DNA of 64,000 bases from Pagrus major. Taxonomy: Eukaryota; Chordata; Actinopteri; Spariformes; Sparidae. The position numbers and the translations under genes are program-made. The notes under the pieces were generated by a model. That model saw nothing but the letters and a program-made list of their open reading frames with translations, was not told where the DNA came from and searched no databases. The stretch covers positions 14,159,703-14,223,702 of the forward strand of contig NC_133224.1 of the NCBI RefSeq assembly GCF_040436345.1. Reading direction: 5' to 3'. Of the stretch, positions 27,301-38,632 are shown one piece after another; within the stretch, counting starts at the first letter, position 1; the number at the start of each line of letters is the position of its first letter.

Positions 27301-28437
27301 ACACAGGTAGCCCAAGCCCCAACAATCTTGACAGACTAGCGTATAATTCATGGTGGTGCTACAGTGTTTGACAGTTGTTACAGGTACATGCACAATTGTT
27401 CACATAGTGCTTATAATAATTTATACTAATTTATATACAACAGCATAAAGAAAGCCCTAAAAATTCTTCTTTGGGCTTCTTCTCTTGACACAAAAATTGT
27501 AGGCACAACAATTTCTGACTATTGACTCTTTTTCCTGTACTTGTTGCATCTTGAGCTGTTGTAACAAGTGAATTTCCCCGTTGTGGGATAAAGTCTATCT
27601 AATTTAACCAATCTAATTTTAACACGCTATTACCACTGCATGCTGCAGGCGGACGTGACAGCAGAGAATATGACTTGACAGTTATAGAAGTCTGTGGCTG
27701 CCAATATTAAAATCTGTCTCGCTTTTAACAGATTCATAGCAGTGAGATGATTAAAACTCCATGACACTGCATGATAAGGACATGGTACATAAGTAGGCCT
27801 TACATTTTGAATTTGCCAGACAACTCAAAAATGACATTGCAAAATGGACTTTTGCATTTAAACTTGATTTGAGAATTGAAATTGCCTTTTTATTTATGTG
27901 ATTATTTTCATAAAATTCAATATCATAATACTTTTTAATCAAGTTTTAATTTAGATTTAAATTTTGGTAGTATTAATGTGCTTTCAAACTTCCAAAACTG
28001 ACTGAAACATTTTCAATTTATTAAATTATTCCACAACACTGGCAGTCATAGACTTCTGTACAAGTAAATAAAAATAATAAAAACGTTTTAAAAAATGATA
28101 TATTATATTAAATATAATTTGTTATATGTAAGTTAATAATGAAAGATGTATTGAATTTTCTTTTTTGTATTAATGACATTAGATGCAGGCAATTTACTAT
28201 TATATAGGGTTTAGTTATAAGATGTCCATGGTTAACTGTTGATGGTTTTATTGGTTGTCAGAAGTAAATCTGATGTGTGTGTATGTGTGTTTTCCAGCTG
28301 ACAGGTGTGCTGCTGACCAGCCTGACTATCGTGTTGCCATTGCGGTGGGAGTGGTGTTGCTGGTGCTCATCATCATCGTGGTGGTGGTCTACCTGCTGGG
28401 CCGCAGGAGGAGGACCGATGGCTACCAGTCTCTGTGA
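21336..28437 (+). CDS. cd68: CD68/macrosialin-like LAMP-family sialomucin
   Basis: Six exons (21336-21393, 22711-23111, 23417-23536, 25036-25096, 25448-25621, 28298-28437) encode 317 aa. In order: a signal peptide (about 1-19), a Thr/Pro-rich mucin stem with seven HAPNTTT repeats (about 49-105), one luminal LAMP domain with four cysteines, a transmembrane helix (about 283-306), a basic stop-transfer RRRR and a five-residue tail sorting motif GYQSL, which fits the GYxxPhi lysosomal signal. LTFPEGHITFMF resembles the SFPYGHLSF block of mammalian CD68, and VGNYTL...CLMAQMALQIR matches its start. A single LAMP domain excludes LAMP1/2; LAMP3 is the main alternative. CD68 is a lysosomal membrane glycoprotein of macrophages. 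The ATG chosen has the context CACCATGA; a second in-frame ATG follows four codons later. Confidence 0.86.
22303..22540. repeat. TTAA-flanked MITE, short copy in cd68 intron 1
   Basis: Starts TTAAAGGGGCATTGTGTAG and ends TCAGTGCTCCTTTAA. It shares GGCAGGGTCCGCCACATATA with the other four copies. It is shorter than the full ~280-360-bp versions and lies just 170 bp upstream of cd68 exon 2. Confidence 0.85.
22794..22953 (+). repeat. 21-bp coding minisatellite in cd68
   Basis: Seven tandem 21-bp units encode HAPNTTT. Units 1-2 share ACACATGCACCCAAC, units 3-4 ACGCATGCACCCAAC, and units 5-6 ACACATGCGCCAAAC; unit 7 has ACACATGCGCCCAAC. All differences are synonymous. Each unit supplies one N-T-T sequon for N-glycans and several Thr for O-glycans. 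The pairwise identity points to recent unit duplication. Confidence 0.92.
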
Positions 28438-31003
28438 GAGAGGCTGGACAGAGGTCAATCAGAGGTCACTCCCATTATACACCAAAGTCAGTGAGGCTGT
28501 GATCTGTCTCAGGGCTTAAAGGGCACTTCCACTTCAGACTCTATTTTCTGTCCTTTTGCCCTCGGTTTACCTTATTATTGACAGTGTTTTAACTAGAGGT
28601 CCCACATATAGAGGCTGGAGCTTGCCGCTAATTAATTGATTAAAACTTAAGTAAAAAAAGTAAATGTTATAGCGTGGATCTGAAAAATATTGTGATGGAA
28701 TATGAAAGGTCATAGAGCAAATGGAAGCAAATAGTATTTTAAAAAAGTAACATTTTAAACTTTTCAATTACTTTCATGATTTAATTTTAATAATCAATTA
28801 TTAATCCATTATTTAAAGACAATGCTCCAGACTCCATACACGTGAGTTGTAGAAAGCCAATATTACACAACATTTTTTAAATGTAACATGCCAGTAGCCA
28901 GTCGTTTTGTGGGACATATGCCATAGAATAACCCAAAATTACAAGAGTTTGACCCCAGAATTATATTATAATATTTTCATCAGGGTGGACTAGGGTCTGA
29001 TATAGCATCAATGTCACTAACAATTATAATGTTAATAATGACCAATACTTACAGACTGACAGCTTCATGGATAAAACTGACCAAAATGTCTCTTGGAATT
29101 AGTTCAGGTTATTTTTTCCCATAGACCGCCAGTGTATTAGTGGTCAGTACTGTGATAATGATGTCATTTTATATGCAGTTTTGGACAAGAGGCTCCTTTC
29201 ATCAGTCTGACCCACATTAACCTCTCACTGAGCAGTGGAATTTTGAAGTAAGATAAAATTAAGTCAGATTTTACCATCTCCTCTGTCTAAGTGATATACA
29301 TGCATATATTCATAAAGCACATTTAAAGTTTCTTCCTTGTTGTGGGATTATGTGTTTAAATGTTTAGTTATTTCTTAATTTTTTATTGAATCAAATCATG
29401 TTTTTTCTGTCACACAGGGTCTTATTTTAAAAAAGAAGGGAAGTTATCCAATCACTAACTTTACAGGTGATCAAACTGAGTGTGTTTGCATTATTAATCA
29501 GCACGAAGGGAAAAGCAGAAGGATGTTTGTCTGGGATTATTTCCACCTGGTCAACATTAATTGCACTGATTGCTGCTCCAACTGATTAACTATCGTTTTC
29601 ATACTGTACTGTATATGTAGCTGATGCTATGCTTTCACACAAATTCAGTGATGCACTATCCATGCAGCTCAGTAATGAGTGTAGTCCAATTCTGATCTGT
29701 AATAGGTCACTTGTTCATGACATCTTAAGAGTCCATCTCTACTCCTCCCACCAAGTCTACTCTGACACCCTGCACTGCCTTAAAGGAATATTTTGACATT
29801 TTGGGAAATAAGTTTATACGCTTTCTAGCCTTATCTCAATTTCAGTTTGAGTACACATGTTCTGATTCCCAAATGGTTGCCTCTTGTTAAAGGGTCAGTT
29901 CATCCAAATTATAAAAAGACATATTTTGTCCCATACCCCCTGTAATATCTTTCCCTTCAGGTGGTTTAAGTAGTTTTTAAGATATTTTCTTCTTAAACTT
30001 CTGCCACAACTTTAATACAATGATGGTGAATGCATTTAAAAATGTCATCTTCTTCAGTAGAAAGTAGTTCTGGTGAAAACTGTTGTCAGGACACTATCAG
30101 AGGATACCGTTTCTAGAAAAACAAGCTGCTGAGGAGTTTGTCAGGACATCTCTCAATGCTGAGCACCTCCAGTGTTTTGGGGTAGGAGCAGAAATCTCAG
30201 AGGCAGATATCTGAAAACCTGGACACATAAAACCAAAACTATCTGCACTAGATTTAGGTGGGGAAAAAAATGTTGTTAAATAGGCTAGACTAAATAATAC
30301 TTTGCATGGCAGTATTATTATAATAAAGAGTGGCATGGTGGGTGGAGGAGACTGTCTGGGTGTGATGTCACTGATTGATTCCAGTCTGTCCCCTTTTGTA
30401 TCTTCTGTCTCTCAGTAATTGCCAGCTTCTGCAGTAGTTGTAAAATAGTACAGTTGGACTTATTGAATTGATGACCTGCTGCTCACAGCTGCAGTACCGC
30501 ATTTTGTCCATCAGGTGGTGCTGTGAAGTTAAAAAGTGAACAGAAACGTTGCCGTCTGTACAGTTATCCAGTGTGTGAGCACTTTTACCTGTTGTTAACT
30601 TCTTGCCAATAAAGTATGATATATTTCTAAATGTGTGCATGTTTGATCTGCAGTCTCCTTTTCATCTTTAAATCTCCAAATATTTTACTCACGTAACAAA
30701 TTCAGATTATTATTAGTTTATTTGTGAGGGAAAAGCACAGAGAAACATTGACAGTTGCTGAAGCAGTGGCAGATGTACTGTGTGTGAGCGTAGAGGCCAA
30801 GCTAATTTATATAATTTTAATAATTATATCAGTATTTCCATTTGACCAACTTGATACTTACTCTACACATCATTACATTTAGGTGAGAAATCATCATGTG
30901 TCAGTTACAGCTACGTTCACTATGAGTTTGTAGATTAATGGTTTACATACAATACAAAATATTATATTGTAGTTTCCATAGTTGATACCATGATATCTTA
31001 TAT
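28438..31003 (+). other. cd68 3' UTR candidate and intergenic DNA
   Basis: After the cd68 stop the sequence is AT-rich and non-coding. The clearest polyadenylation signal is AATAAA at about 30609, which would give a long UTR of about 2.2 kb; nearer weaker signals may be used. Short frames inside look random. Confidence 0.4.
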
Positions 31004-31070
31004 CAGGGATCCCCAGACTTCTTCCTTTGGAGGTCCAAAAACTGAAACTTATTGGTGGACCACAGGCCAT
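31004..31070 (-). mobile_element. hAT-like terminal fragment, copy 1
   Basis: CAGGGATCCCCAGACTTCTT resembles the CAGGGGTCCCCAAACT start common to hAT family elements. The following ~65 bp are the near reverse complement of 33121-33190. Confidence 0.5.
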
Positions 31071-32233
31071 CATCAAGTACCTAGTGTGTAGTATTGTTAA
31101 GATTCAATATGGTACTTTACAGAAGCCCTGAGAGTTTTCTAAGTCTGATCTGAATTGTTTTCTTTCAATTTTTCTAAGTTCCTAATTAGTTCATAGCATA
31201 TTTCAAGTATGATAACAATGGAAGATGGGCCACTTAAAAAAAAAATATTTTAATTTTTTTTAAAGATTTAAAAAAAATAATCTGCTGTAAATAAAACAAT
31301 GACATTATTTTTCTTTTTCGCAGTCATATTGCACTTACTGCTTCCATGCTACATACATCACCAACAACCATCACTATACAAACGTCTCAACATTTTCATC
31401 AACCTAGATCTTCTTGCATTTGACCTGTGGAAGCATGACAGTGAGAAAGGCCTACTGCGTCTTTCACTTACTCTTTTCACAAGCTCACACATTCACTTAA
31501 ACTTTATTATATTATTCCATGTTTTAAGCACACTTTGTAAAGACAAGTGATGTCCCATTATAAAAACTGAGAGCTTGGATCATTCTTCTAAAGCTCAGAT
31601 AAAGGCTTATAACTGGTAAGGAAAATCTTCAAATCAGATGTCAAGTTTGAAGGTGACAAACACCTGAAAATCTCTCAAGAGCAATTCCTGAGGAGGATTC
31701 ATGTTGCAGCTGTAAATGACACTGCACCAGGAGCTCTTGTTGTGATGGCATGAGAGGACTGCTGGACCTTTGGCTGACAGTCAGCTGCCTGTGGCCCAAA
31801 TCTGGCTGCCCAAAACAAATATTTGCTCCCCTGACCAAATCTTTGATGTAAGCTTTTCCTTGCACAGCTTACATCCAGACCTTTGCACAATTCCTCATAC
31901 ACGTTGAACTAATTGCAGCCATGCTACAGCTGCTTGGCTCAAACAAGACTACAGGTTTCAGGTTTAAATATGTTATCAGCTGCAAATGGTACAAGACTTT
32001 GGTAGACAACGAGCTGCAGTTAATCAGGCAGCGAGCAGCCAATCGTGAAGCCCGTTTCAACCAGCTGATAGAGGAACTGTGCAGCAGGAGTCATGTTGCA
32101 GTGGCAGGGCGGGACTCGATCCCCACAGACACAGAGTTGTTGCAAAACTTCCGATCTGCAGCCTGACATCCAGAAAGACGTTTAAAAGAGGGAAGACATC
32201 TGTTGGAGAAGTGAGAGCGCACTGATCGTGACC

Positions 32234-32592
32234 ATGGCAGGTAAAAAAGACTGAAACATTACTGCATATCTCTGTTAACAGTGCTAAAGCTGCGCATGAA
32301 GATTCCTGTTGTTTGTCCAGAGTGATGAAATCCAGATGTTGTGTTCCTCTGGAGATACGCACAAGGACTTCCGCTGCACATGCAATGCAAGCACTTCTCT
32401 TTCCCACCGTACAGTAAACTGTAGTGTTGATATAAAGGCTAAGAGTAGAATTTGACTGTTGCAGATGAAGCAGCAGTTGTGGAGGAAGACATGAGCCCGA
32501 CTCAGAGCCCTCTGGTCCAAGTTACCTTCCAGAGGAACGTCCACAGGAAACAGAAGTACCTGGAGGCTGAGCCCAAAGCTCTGGGGGTACAG

Positions 32593-32681
<89 letters not shown>

Positions 32682-35600
32682 TTAATATGAAGTATTCCCT
32701 CTGCTCTCAGATCACTCAGATTGCCCTGAGTGCCTATCAGATTCTGTGTGTGGCCGTGCTTCTGGCCAAAGACCTGAGCTATGTGGGCAGTGACATACCT
32801 TACTTCATTTCGACTCTCCTGGTAAGCACATGGACACACACCTCAAATAATATACCTGAGTTCAGAGCCTGGGCTCACCATAAGGTTTGATCATTATCAT
32901 ATGAATCACTGTTGCTGTATTATTGTGTCTCGGTCAGATACTCATCCTTAATTTTTGAGTGACAATTTGTGCAGGGAGTCAGCAATTCAGGGAGCTGTTC
33001 TTAAGTCTGAAACACAGGAGGGAAAAGACCAGATGTAGAAAATGCATCACCAGACTTTTTCTACCCACCTGCCTCTGGACGACACTGTTGCACATCTTAA
33101 CATGGCTGTACAGTTGGTGCTTCCTGGCCTGCGGTCCACTAAGTTTCAGTTTTGGCCCTCAAAGGGAAAAGTTTGAGCACTTTAGGGTTCGGTGTTTTGA
33201 AAATATATATGAGACCATAAATGGTGTTATACTGAGGTAGTTTTCGCTATAATAGCTGATTACATTCGGTCACTGCAGGCAATGTTTCAAATCAATAAGT
33301 AAATGATTTTTTCCATCATGTGATAAATTAGTGTGATTGTCAGGTTTTTAAAGGGGCACTCCAGTGATTTAGCACTGACAGTAAGTTGTGAGACAGCTTG
33401 AAAATAAAAAGTCTAAACTCAAATCAGCAGAGGCTGACATTTAGGCCCAATCCTAATACACCCCTTGACCCTACTCATGTTGGGAAAGAGGCAAACTGTT
33501 GCTCGAGGTTTTTCAGAGGCACAGTGGAAACATGTAACATGGTTATTGCTGATTTGTGCATTACAATCCCATATTTTGATGTATTTCAGTGTTGCACCCC
33601 CAGCATTGAGCCTTATGGTGTGTTCCAGTTGAACTGGGAATTTGGAATTTCCGAGTTCTCATTAAGCAATTTCATTTGGAGCTCAAACTTAAGTCACATT
33701 TCCGACTCGGAGAGTCGGACGCACTTCACCAACCCCAACCACAAAATTCAAGATGGCTGCCCTGCTTACAACTGTGAGAGCTTTATAATATACAGTTCAT
33801 ATAATGGTTATTAGTGCTTCTGTTTTATTGGTGTCTCATTAAATCAGTCTTACACACATTACTGTCCAACTGTGGACATGATGCTTTGGTGTTTGTATGC
33901 ACAAAATGCAACATAATGCATTGTTATCAGCTGGTAGTGCTAACAGTGATGAATAAATAAGGCTAACCTGGCTAGAACAGGTATTCCAACTTAATCAGAA
34001 TCAGAATCAGAAATACTTTATTGATCCCCGAGGGGAAATTGCTTGCATTGCAGCTGCTCCCATTCAAAGTCCAGAAATATGCAGAAAAATAATAAGAATA
34101 ATAAAATTCTAATAATAATCATAATAATAATCATAATACTAATATAAGCTATATATAAGCAAGAACAACAAAAAAAGAAACAAAAATACAAGAAATGTAC
34201 ATTCTACTAGAATATATCCATATATACAGTGTAATAAATAATGCTACAGTTGAAAATATATGGGTTATTGCACATTGTCTTAATTATTGCACATTAGAGA
34301 GAAACAAAGCATCCAGAGCCCTCCTAATGACTCAGAGTGTCTGACACTCAGAGCGAGGAGTTGAACAATTTGATGGCCACAGGCAGGAATTAATTAATTT
34401 CATTAATTAATGAACTGGAATGCAGTCAACTCAGGAATGACATCATTCCTAGCTCCGACTTCCAAGGTACATTGAACGCACCATTAGTCTGTGTGGGTCA
34501 AACTCCAAAAACACTGCATCCTACAATACCCACAATGCACCCAGTGGCACCATATTTTCAGGCCCTATCTCAATGGTAAAAGCTCACATCTTTGAAACTG
34601 CACACTTCCAGTTTGTAACATGGGATTCTATTTATAAAGACGTCATCTCCAAGCTGCAGCCCAGAGAACCCTGATACGACTGTTACATACAGTGCATACC
34701 CTCCATATGTGTGAACAGGGTGCTTACATGGAACTTCAGTGCTCACTGTCCACTCTCTGCACATTTTCACCAAGATTGCATTTTTATTTCTTTTTTTGAT
34801 CACAGCTTTTAAAAGAATGTGTCACACCTGGCAATGGGCTCAAGAAATGGAGCAGCTATTTATTGGACTTGTTTGGCTCCTAAAATACATGCTATTGATT
34901 CAGAGAGCTGCACATTTTTTGCTTTTATTTGTCAGTGTACGTTTGAAAAAAAGATATAAGTTTGAAAGTAAGTTTCACTGATTCCATCATCCATCCTGAT
35001 TCATTTGAGAGGTGATAACATAATGTAAACCAGGGCTGCTTTTGAGTTCTTATGTCTTATGTCTCTCTCATGTATTCTTGCTAAGTCTTATTGTGAGTAT
35101 AATTGTGACATGTTATGTGAGATGTTTGTACCATTTTTACTTAAAGGGGGCAGTTCACACCAAAATCCAATATACATATTTTTCCTCTCAGATGTAGTGC
35201 TATGTATCCATTGAGATTGTTTTGTTTTGGAAGATGTCTGTCTTCCCTCCATACAATGGGACTAGATGGCATTCAGCTTGTGGTGCTCAAAGCACCGATA
35301 AAATACATTTGAAAAACTCTGCAGCAATGTCTCTTTACAGAAATCATGACCCGGGTGAAGATTAGACAGACCTTGTTGTGAGCAGTTTCATGTAGGAACT
35401 ATTTTCTTTCCGGGTTTGTGACTGTGCTGTAAACTGGTGAATTTCCACACACAGCCCTGATGTCCAGGTTGTCTGATCTGTGTTCTCTTCATAGGTGGTA
35501 ATAGCTGGGAGTGTGGCTGTCGCAGCACAGAACCTCCATCTGCCAACGGTGAGTGACCTGACTGGAGAGGAAATGTACATGAGAGATGTACAATAACAAC

Positions 35601-38600
35601 GACAAAATACAGATACAGGCAGAAACTAGTAGACGTTACAAAAACTGCTGGCATGAGAAATTAAGACTATTGCACAATTGTACTCTCCATTCCACAAAAA
35701 GAAGAACTGCTCTCAGTCTCTACCACTTCCTGTAAGACGAGTCACTGGCCAAGGCTGAATGGAGCTAGTTGTTACACAAGTCCACTGACCCTGTCATATG
35801 TGGCAAGATTCAGCCATGTTGTTCCTTTAACTGGTTGCAAGCTGCATGGCTGTCAGGATCAGAAAGGAACATTTGGTAAGGGAATGGGGAAGAGAGGCTA
35901 AATACACACAAGACAATGACTTTATAGCTGTAGATCAGAATCAGAATCAGAAATACTTTATTATCCCCCAGGGGAAATAAAGTATTTCTGATTCTGATTC
36001 TAAATTAGATGAGAGTGAGGCTGAGCTGCATGTGTGTGCCAAAGCTTCCCTAACAATTTAGTCCAGCAGTGACAGTTCCAAATAGTTGTGAATTTACGAA
36101 GTACAACTGATAATTATGATTTCAAGGTATAACACATACATATGCCACATTCGTGCATTAAAATGTCTAAAAACAACTAGAGTTGTGTACATCCAAAATG
36201 TTCCCAACAATGTTCGAACCCAAAACCCAAAACATTATGAGACTAAACGTAAGGTAACACACTGTAATGTGTCGTAACACGTGACGTGACGTGACGAGAC
36301 GAGACGAGACCCCTGATGGCAGAAATGACATATTGTGCGTTTGATTATCAACACATTGTAACAAAAACCTTTTGCTCTTCATTTGTCCAGTCTGTAAATG
36401 TCTTATAGAACCAAGCAAGACAAGTTACATTTTTTTAAAGTTATATCTCCTGTGTTCCTCTGTGTCTGTCAGCTGAGGGCCTGTTTGGCGATGCAGATTC
36501 TGGCCTGTGTCGCCTCCTTGTTCAACATTATCTTATCTCTAGTTAAAATGGAGGACCTGCCCTCTTTCTGCTGGCATTACTACTACGACAACTTCACGTT
36601 ACATTATGGTGAAACCTGTCATAGTATTGAGGTGAGTTAACAATGCTACCATGTACTGTCATACTGTCATGTTTTGGAGATGATATATAATGAAATGATA
36701 TTGTTGTTTAGTGTTAGTGTTATAACACACTGTATTACAAACCTTTTTAAAGACCATACATTCAAAACAGTCTTAAGTGATCATTTTTGCATTGTTGTGA
36801 TCATTACATATATTAATACAGAGCTTCCTAAGGGTCTTGGCAAAACAATTACGTACGTCAGCACACTTGCAAGACTCCTTTCTTTGTATCGAGGCAGCTC
36901 TCTTTGTTTCTTTCCTTTCTTCAAGTGTTTTTCATCCCTTGGCCTGTTTGGCAGTATAAACTGTCACCAGGAGAGCTGGAATCGATAGCTTTCCCTGTTC
37001 CCACATTGCCGGTGTGGGTACCAGAACAGGAGGATCGTGCTCTCTGTTTGGTCACCAAGCAGACAGGTCCGCCTCTTTATGTAGTTCTCTGTCTTGATTG
37101 GACAAGATGGCCAGAAAATCTCTATTCTCTTTTACTGCATGAGCGGTGGGAGGAGGAGAGACATGAGTTACTGACCAAACAACAGAGCTATTTAACAATT
37201 AATTTAATAAATATTTTTCACTTACAGCAGCGTTAAGTAGGTTTTGATTATACTACGCACTACAGCTGTATATAGTATTTCACATCTCACATTTTTACTA
37301 CAACCAAGAAGGTTATGTTTTCACAACATTTAATTTGATTTGCTTGTTTTGTTGGTTGGTTTGTCAGCAGGATTACACAAAACTGATTTCAATGAAACTT
37401 GGATTGTGGGTGGGTCTCGACCAAGAATAGGCCCCATTAAATTTTGGTGCAGATCCAGATAAAGGGATGGATCGAGGAATTTTCACTTCCTTTCTTGAAC
37501 ATTGTCAGAAAGGGCATTTTTTGATATTTTTGTTCATTTCTCAGGGAATAATACATGGATCTTGATGGTCTAGGTCACTGATATCTATGAGTGAGTACAA
37601 TTCGATGAGGATCCAAATAAAAATCCAGATCTAGTGGATTTAAATGCATTTTATTTTATATTGTTTTAATTAAAGGAGACTGTTGGGTATTGGCGGAGGT
37701 ATATTATTCTATTTAGAAATAAGAGGGTGGCCAATGTATAAAAAGAAAATCCAAATTGTTACAAAACAGAATTATCCTTTAATTCCTTATTGTAAATATT
37801 TCAAATGTATAAATGAACTGTCAGAGATATTGTGAGCACTGAAAGCTGCTGAACTCTCATTTAGAGAGTGCAAGATGAAAGCAGTTGAAGAGTGAGTTGA
37901 AGAGTAACAGATGGAAGCAGTTGCCAAATTACATTTAACTGATATGTGAAAGTTAAAGTCAGTTTAGTGTAAGCAGTAGGAGCACTTGGCAGTTTCAGTT
38001 CAGTGTAATCTCACACTCAAAACACGTCACATCTCTGCAGCCCTGTCATTCATTTTTCTTTTTCTATCGTCATCTTTCTTCAATCCAAACATAAATTCTG
38101 CAAAGCTTTCTCCTCACTTGCAGAGCACCCAGTCCCACTTTTATGCTGAGTGTGTGGTCATTCATGTTGCTCTGTTGGCCATCTCTGCCACTCTGGCTGC
38201 CTACTGCTGCAAGGTGGCCAACTGCTGCGCGCCAGCTCCCAAAATGGTGAGTACTGAGCAACACGGCTGCAAATATTTTCTAGTTGTGTCACAAATCTAG
38301 CAACCAAGTCTCGTTCCATCATTGAGAACCTCTGTATAAAAGGGCTCACTACTAATGCCTAAATATAAAGCAACCACACAAGAAAAATAAAGATGACTGA
38401 AGAGGACGGTTGATTCTTTCGAGCAGAGTCTGCCAGAGTCTGGACCCTAGACAGTGTTTCAGTAGGCCTTACAAAAGTGACCATCACTTATCACTATCAC
38501 TACAAAGAAACGATTCTACAGTAACTTTCATTGTAGCAGTCAACCATTCCATGGCCTAATTTTTTTCTTTTCCTCTTTTTCTGTCCCTCTCAGCCGGTGA

Positions 38601-38632
38601 TCACTGTCCAAGCCCCCCCTATCCAACAGTGA
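32234..38632 (+). CDS. MS4A-family four-pass membrane protein
   Basis: Seven coding exons (32234-32240, 32465-32586, 32711-32821, 35495-35548, 36473-36631, 38124-38246, 38594-38632) give 204 aa, with nearly all junctions in phase 0. After a cytoplasmic N-terminus comes the MS4A signature region (KALGITQIALSAYQI). Four hydrophobic helices are predicted at about 44-63, 72-92, 98-120 and 159-180. The larger extracellular loop between helices 3 and 4 has cysteines and an NFT glycosylation sequon, as in CD20. The C-terminal tail is short and proline-rich (APPIQQ). Members act as channel-like or receptor-associated adaptors in leukocyte membranes. The exact orthologue (several ms4a genes exist in fish) cannot be fixed here. 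The first coding exon holds only seven bases, ATGGCAG, a structure that automatic gene finders may miss; exon joining restores MADEAAVVEEDM. Confidence 0.9.
32597..32676 (+). repeat. (TG)40 microsatellite filling an MS4A intron
   Basis: An uninterrupted 80-bp TG tract begins 10 bases after the donor of a 124-bp intron (32587-32710). It leaves about 34 bp for the branch point and acceptor. The reading frame through it (poly Val-Cys) is an artefact. Confidence 0.97.
33121..33190 (+). mobile_element. hAT-like terminal fragment, copy 2
   Basis: GGTCCACTAAGTTTCAGTTT and the following CCCTCAAAGGGAAAAGTTTG are the diverged complement of 31004-31070. It lies in MS4A intron 3. Confidence 0.5.
33991..34395 (-). 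mobile_element. L2-type LINE 3' end
   Basis: Begins with the reverse complement of the L2 terminus (AATCAGAATCAGAAATACTT, then TATTGATCCCCGAGGGGAAA), followed by AT-rich tail and a GAGTTGAACAATTTGATGGC segment typical of the region downstream of fish L2 ORF2. Only the 3' non-coding part is present, in an MS4A intron. Confidence 0.75.
35145..35450. repeat. Dispersed repeat shared with 55340-55765
   Basis: Shares ACTAGATGGCATTCAGCTTG, GAAATCATGACC and GTGAGCAGTTTCATGTAGGA with the copy in the ETS gene. It starts with AAAGGGGGCAGTTCACACC. It immediately precedes MS4A exon 4 (35495). Confidence 0.7.
35936..36001. repeat. Head-to-head L2 termini forming a palindrome
   Basis: AGAATCAGAATCAGAAATACTTTA is followed after about 16 bases by its perfect reverse complement. 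Both arms are the L2 3' terminal motif, so two 3' ends face each other. It lies in an MS4A intron. Confidence 0.85.
36281..36312. repeat. GTGAC/GAGAC pentanucleotide repeat
   Basis: About three GTGAC units are followed by about four GAGAC units, with a single base change between the two blocks. This is a short tandem repeat in an MS4A intron. Confidence 0.8.
37350..37705. repeat. Old, widely spread interspersed repeat
   Basis: The stretch around CAGCAGGATTACACAAAACT, CCCCATTAAATTTTGGTGCA and AGTGGATTTAAATGC, ending TTGGCGGAGGTATA, matches from memory a repeat common in many fish genomes. Class is not assigned. It has no coding capacity. Confidence 0.55.
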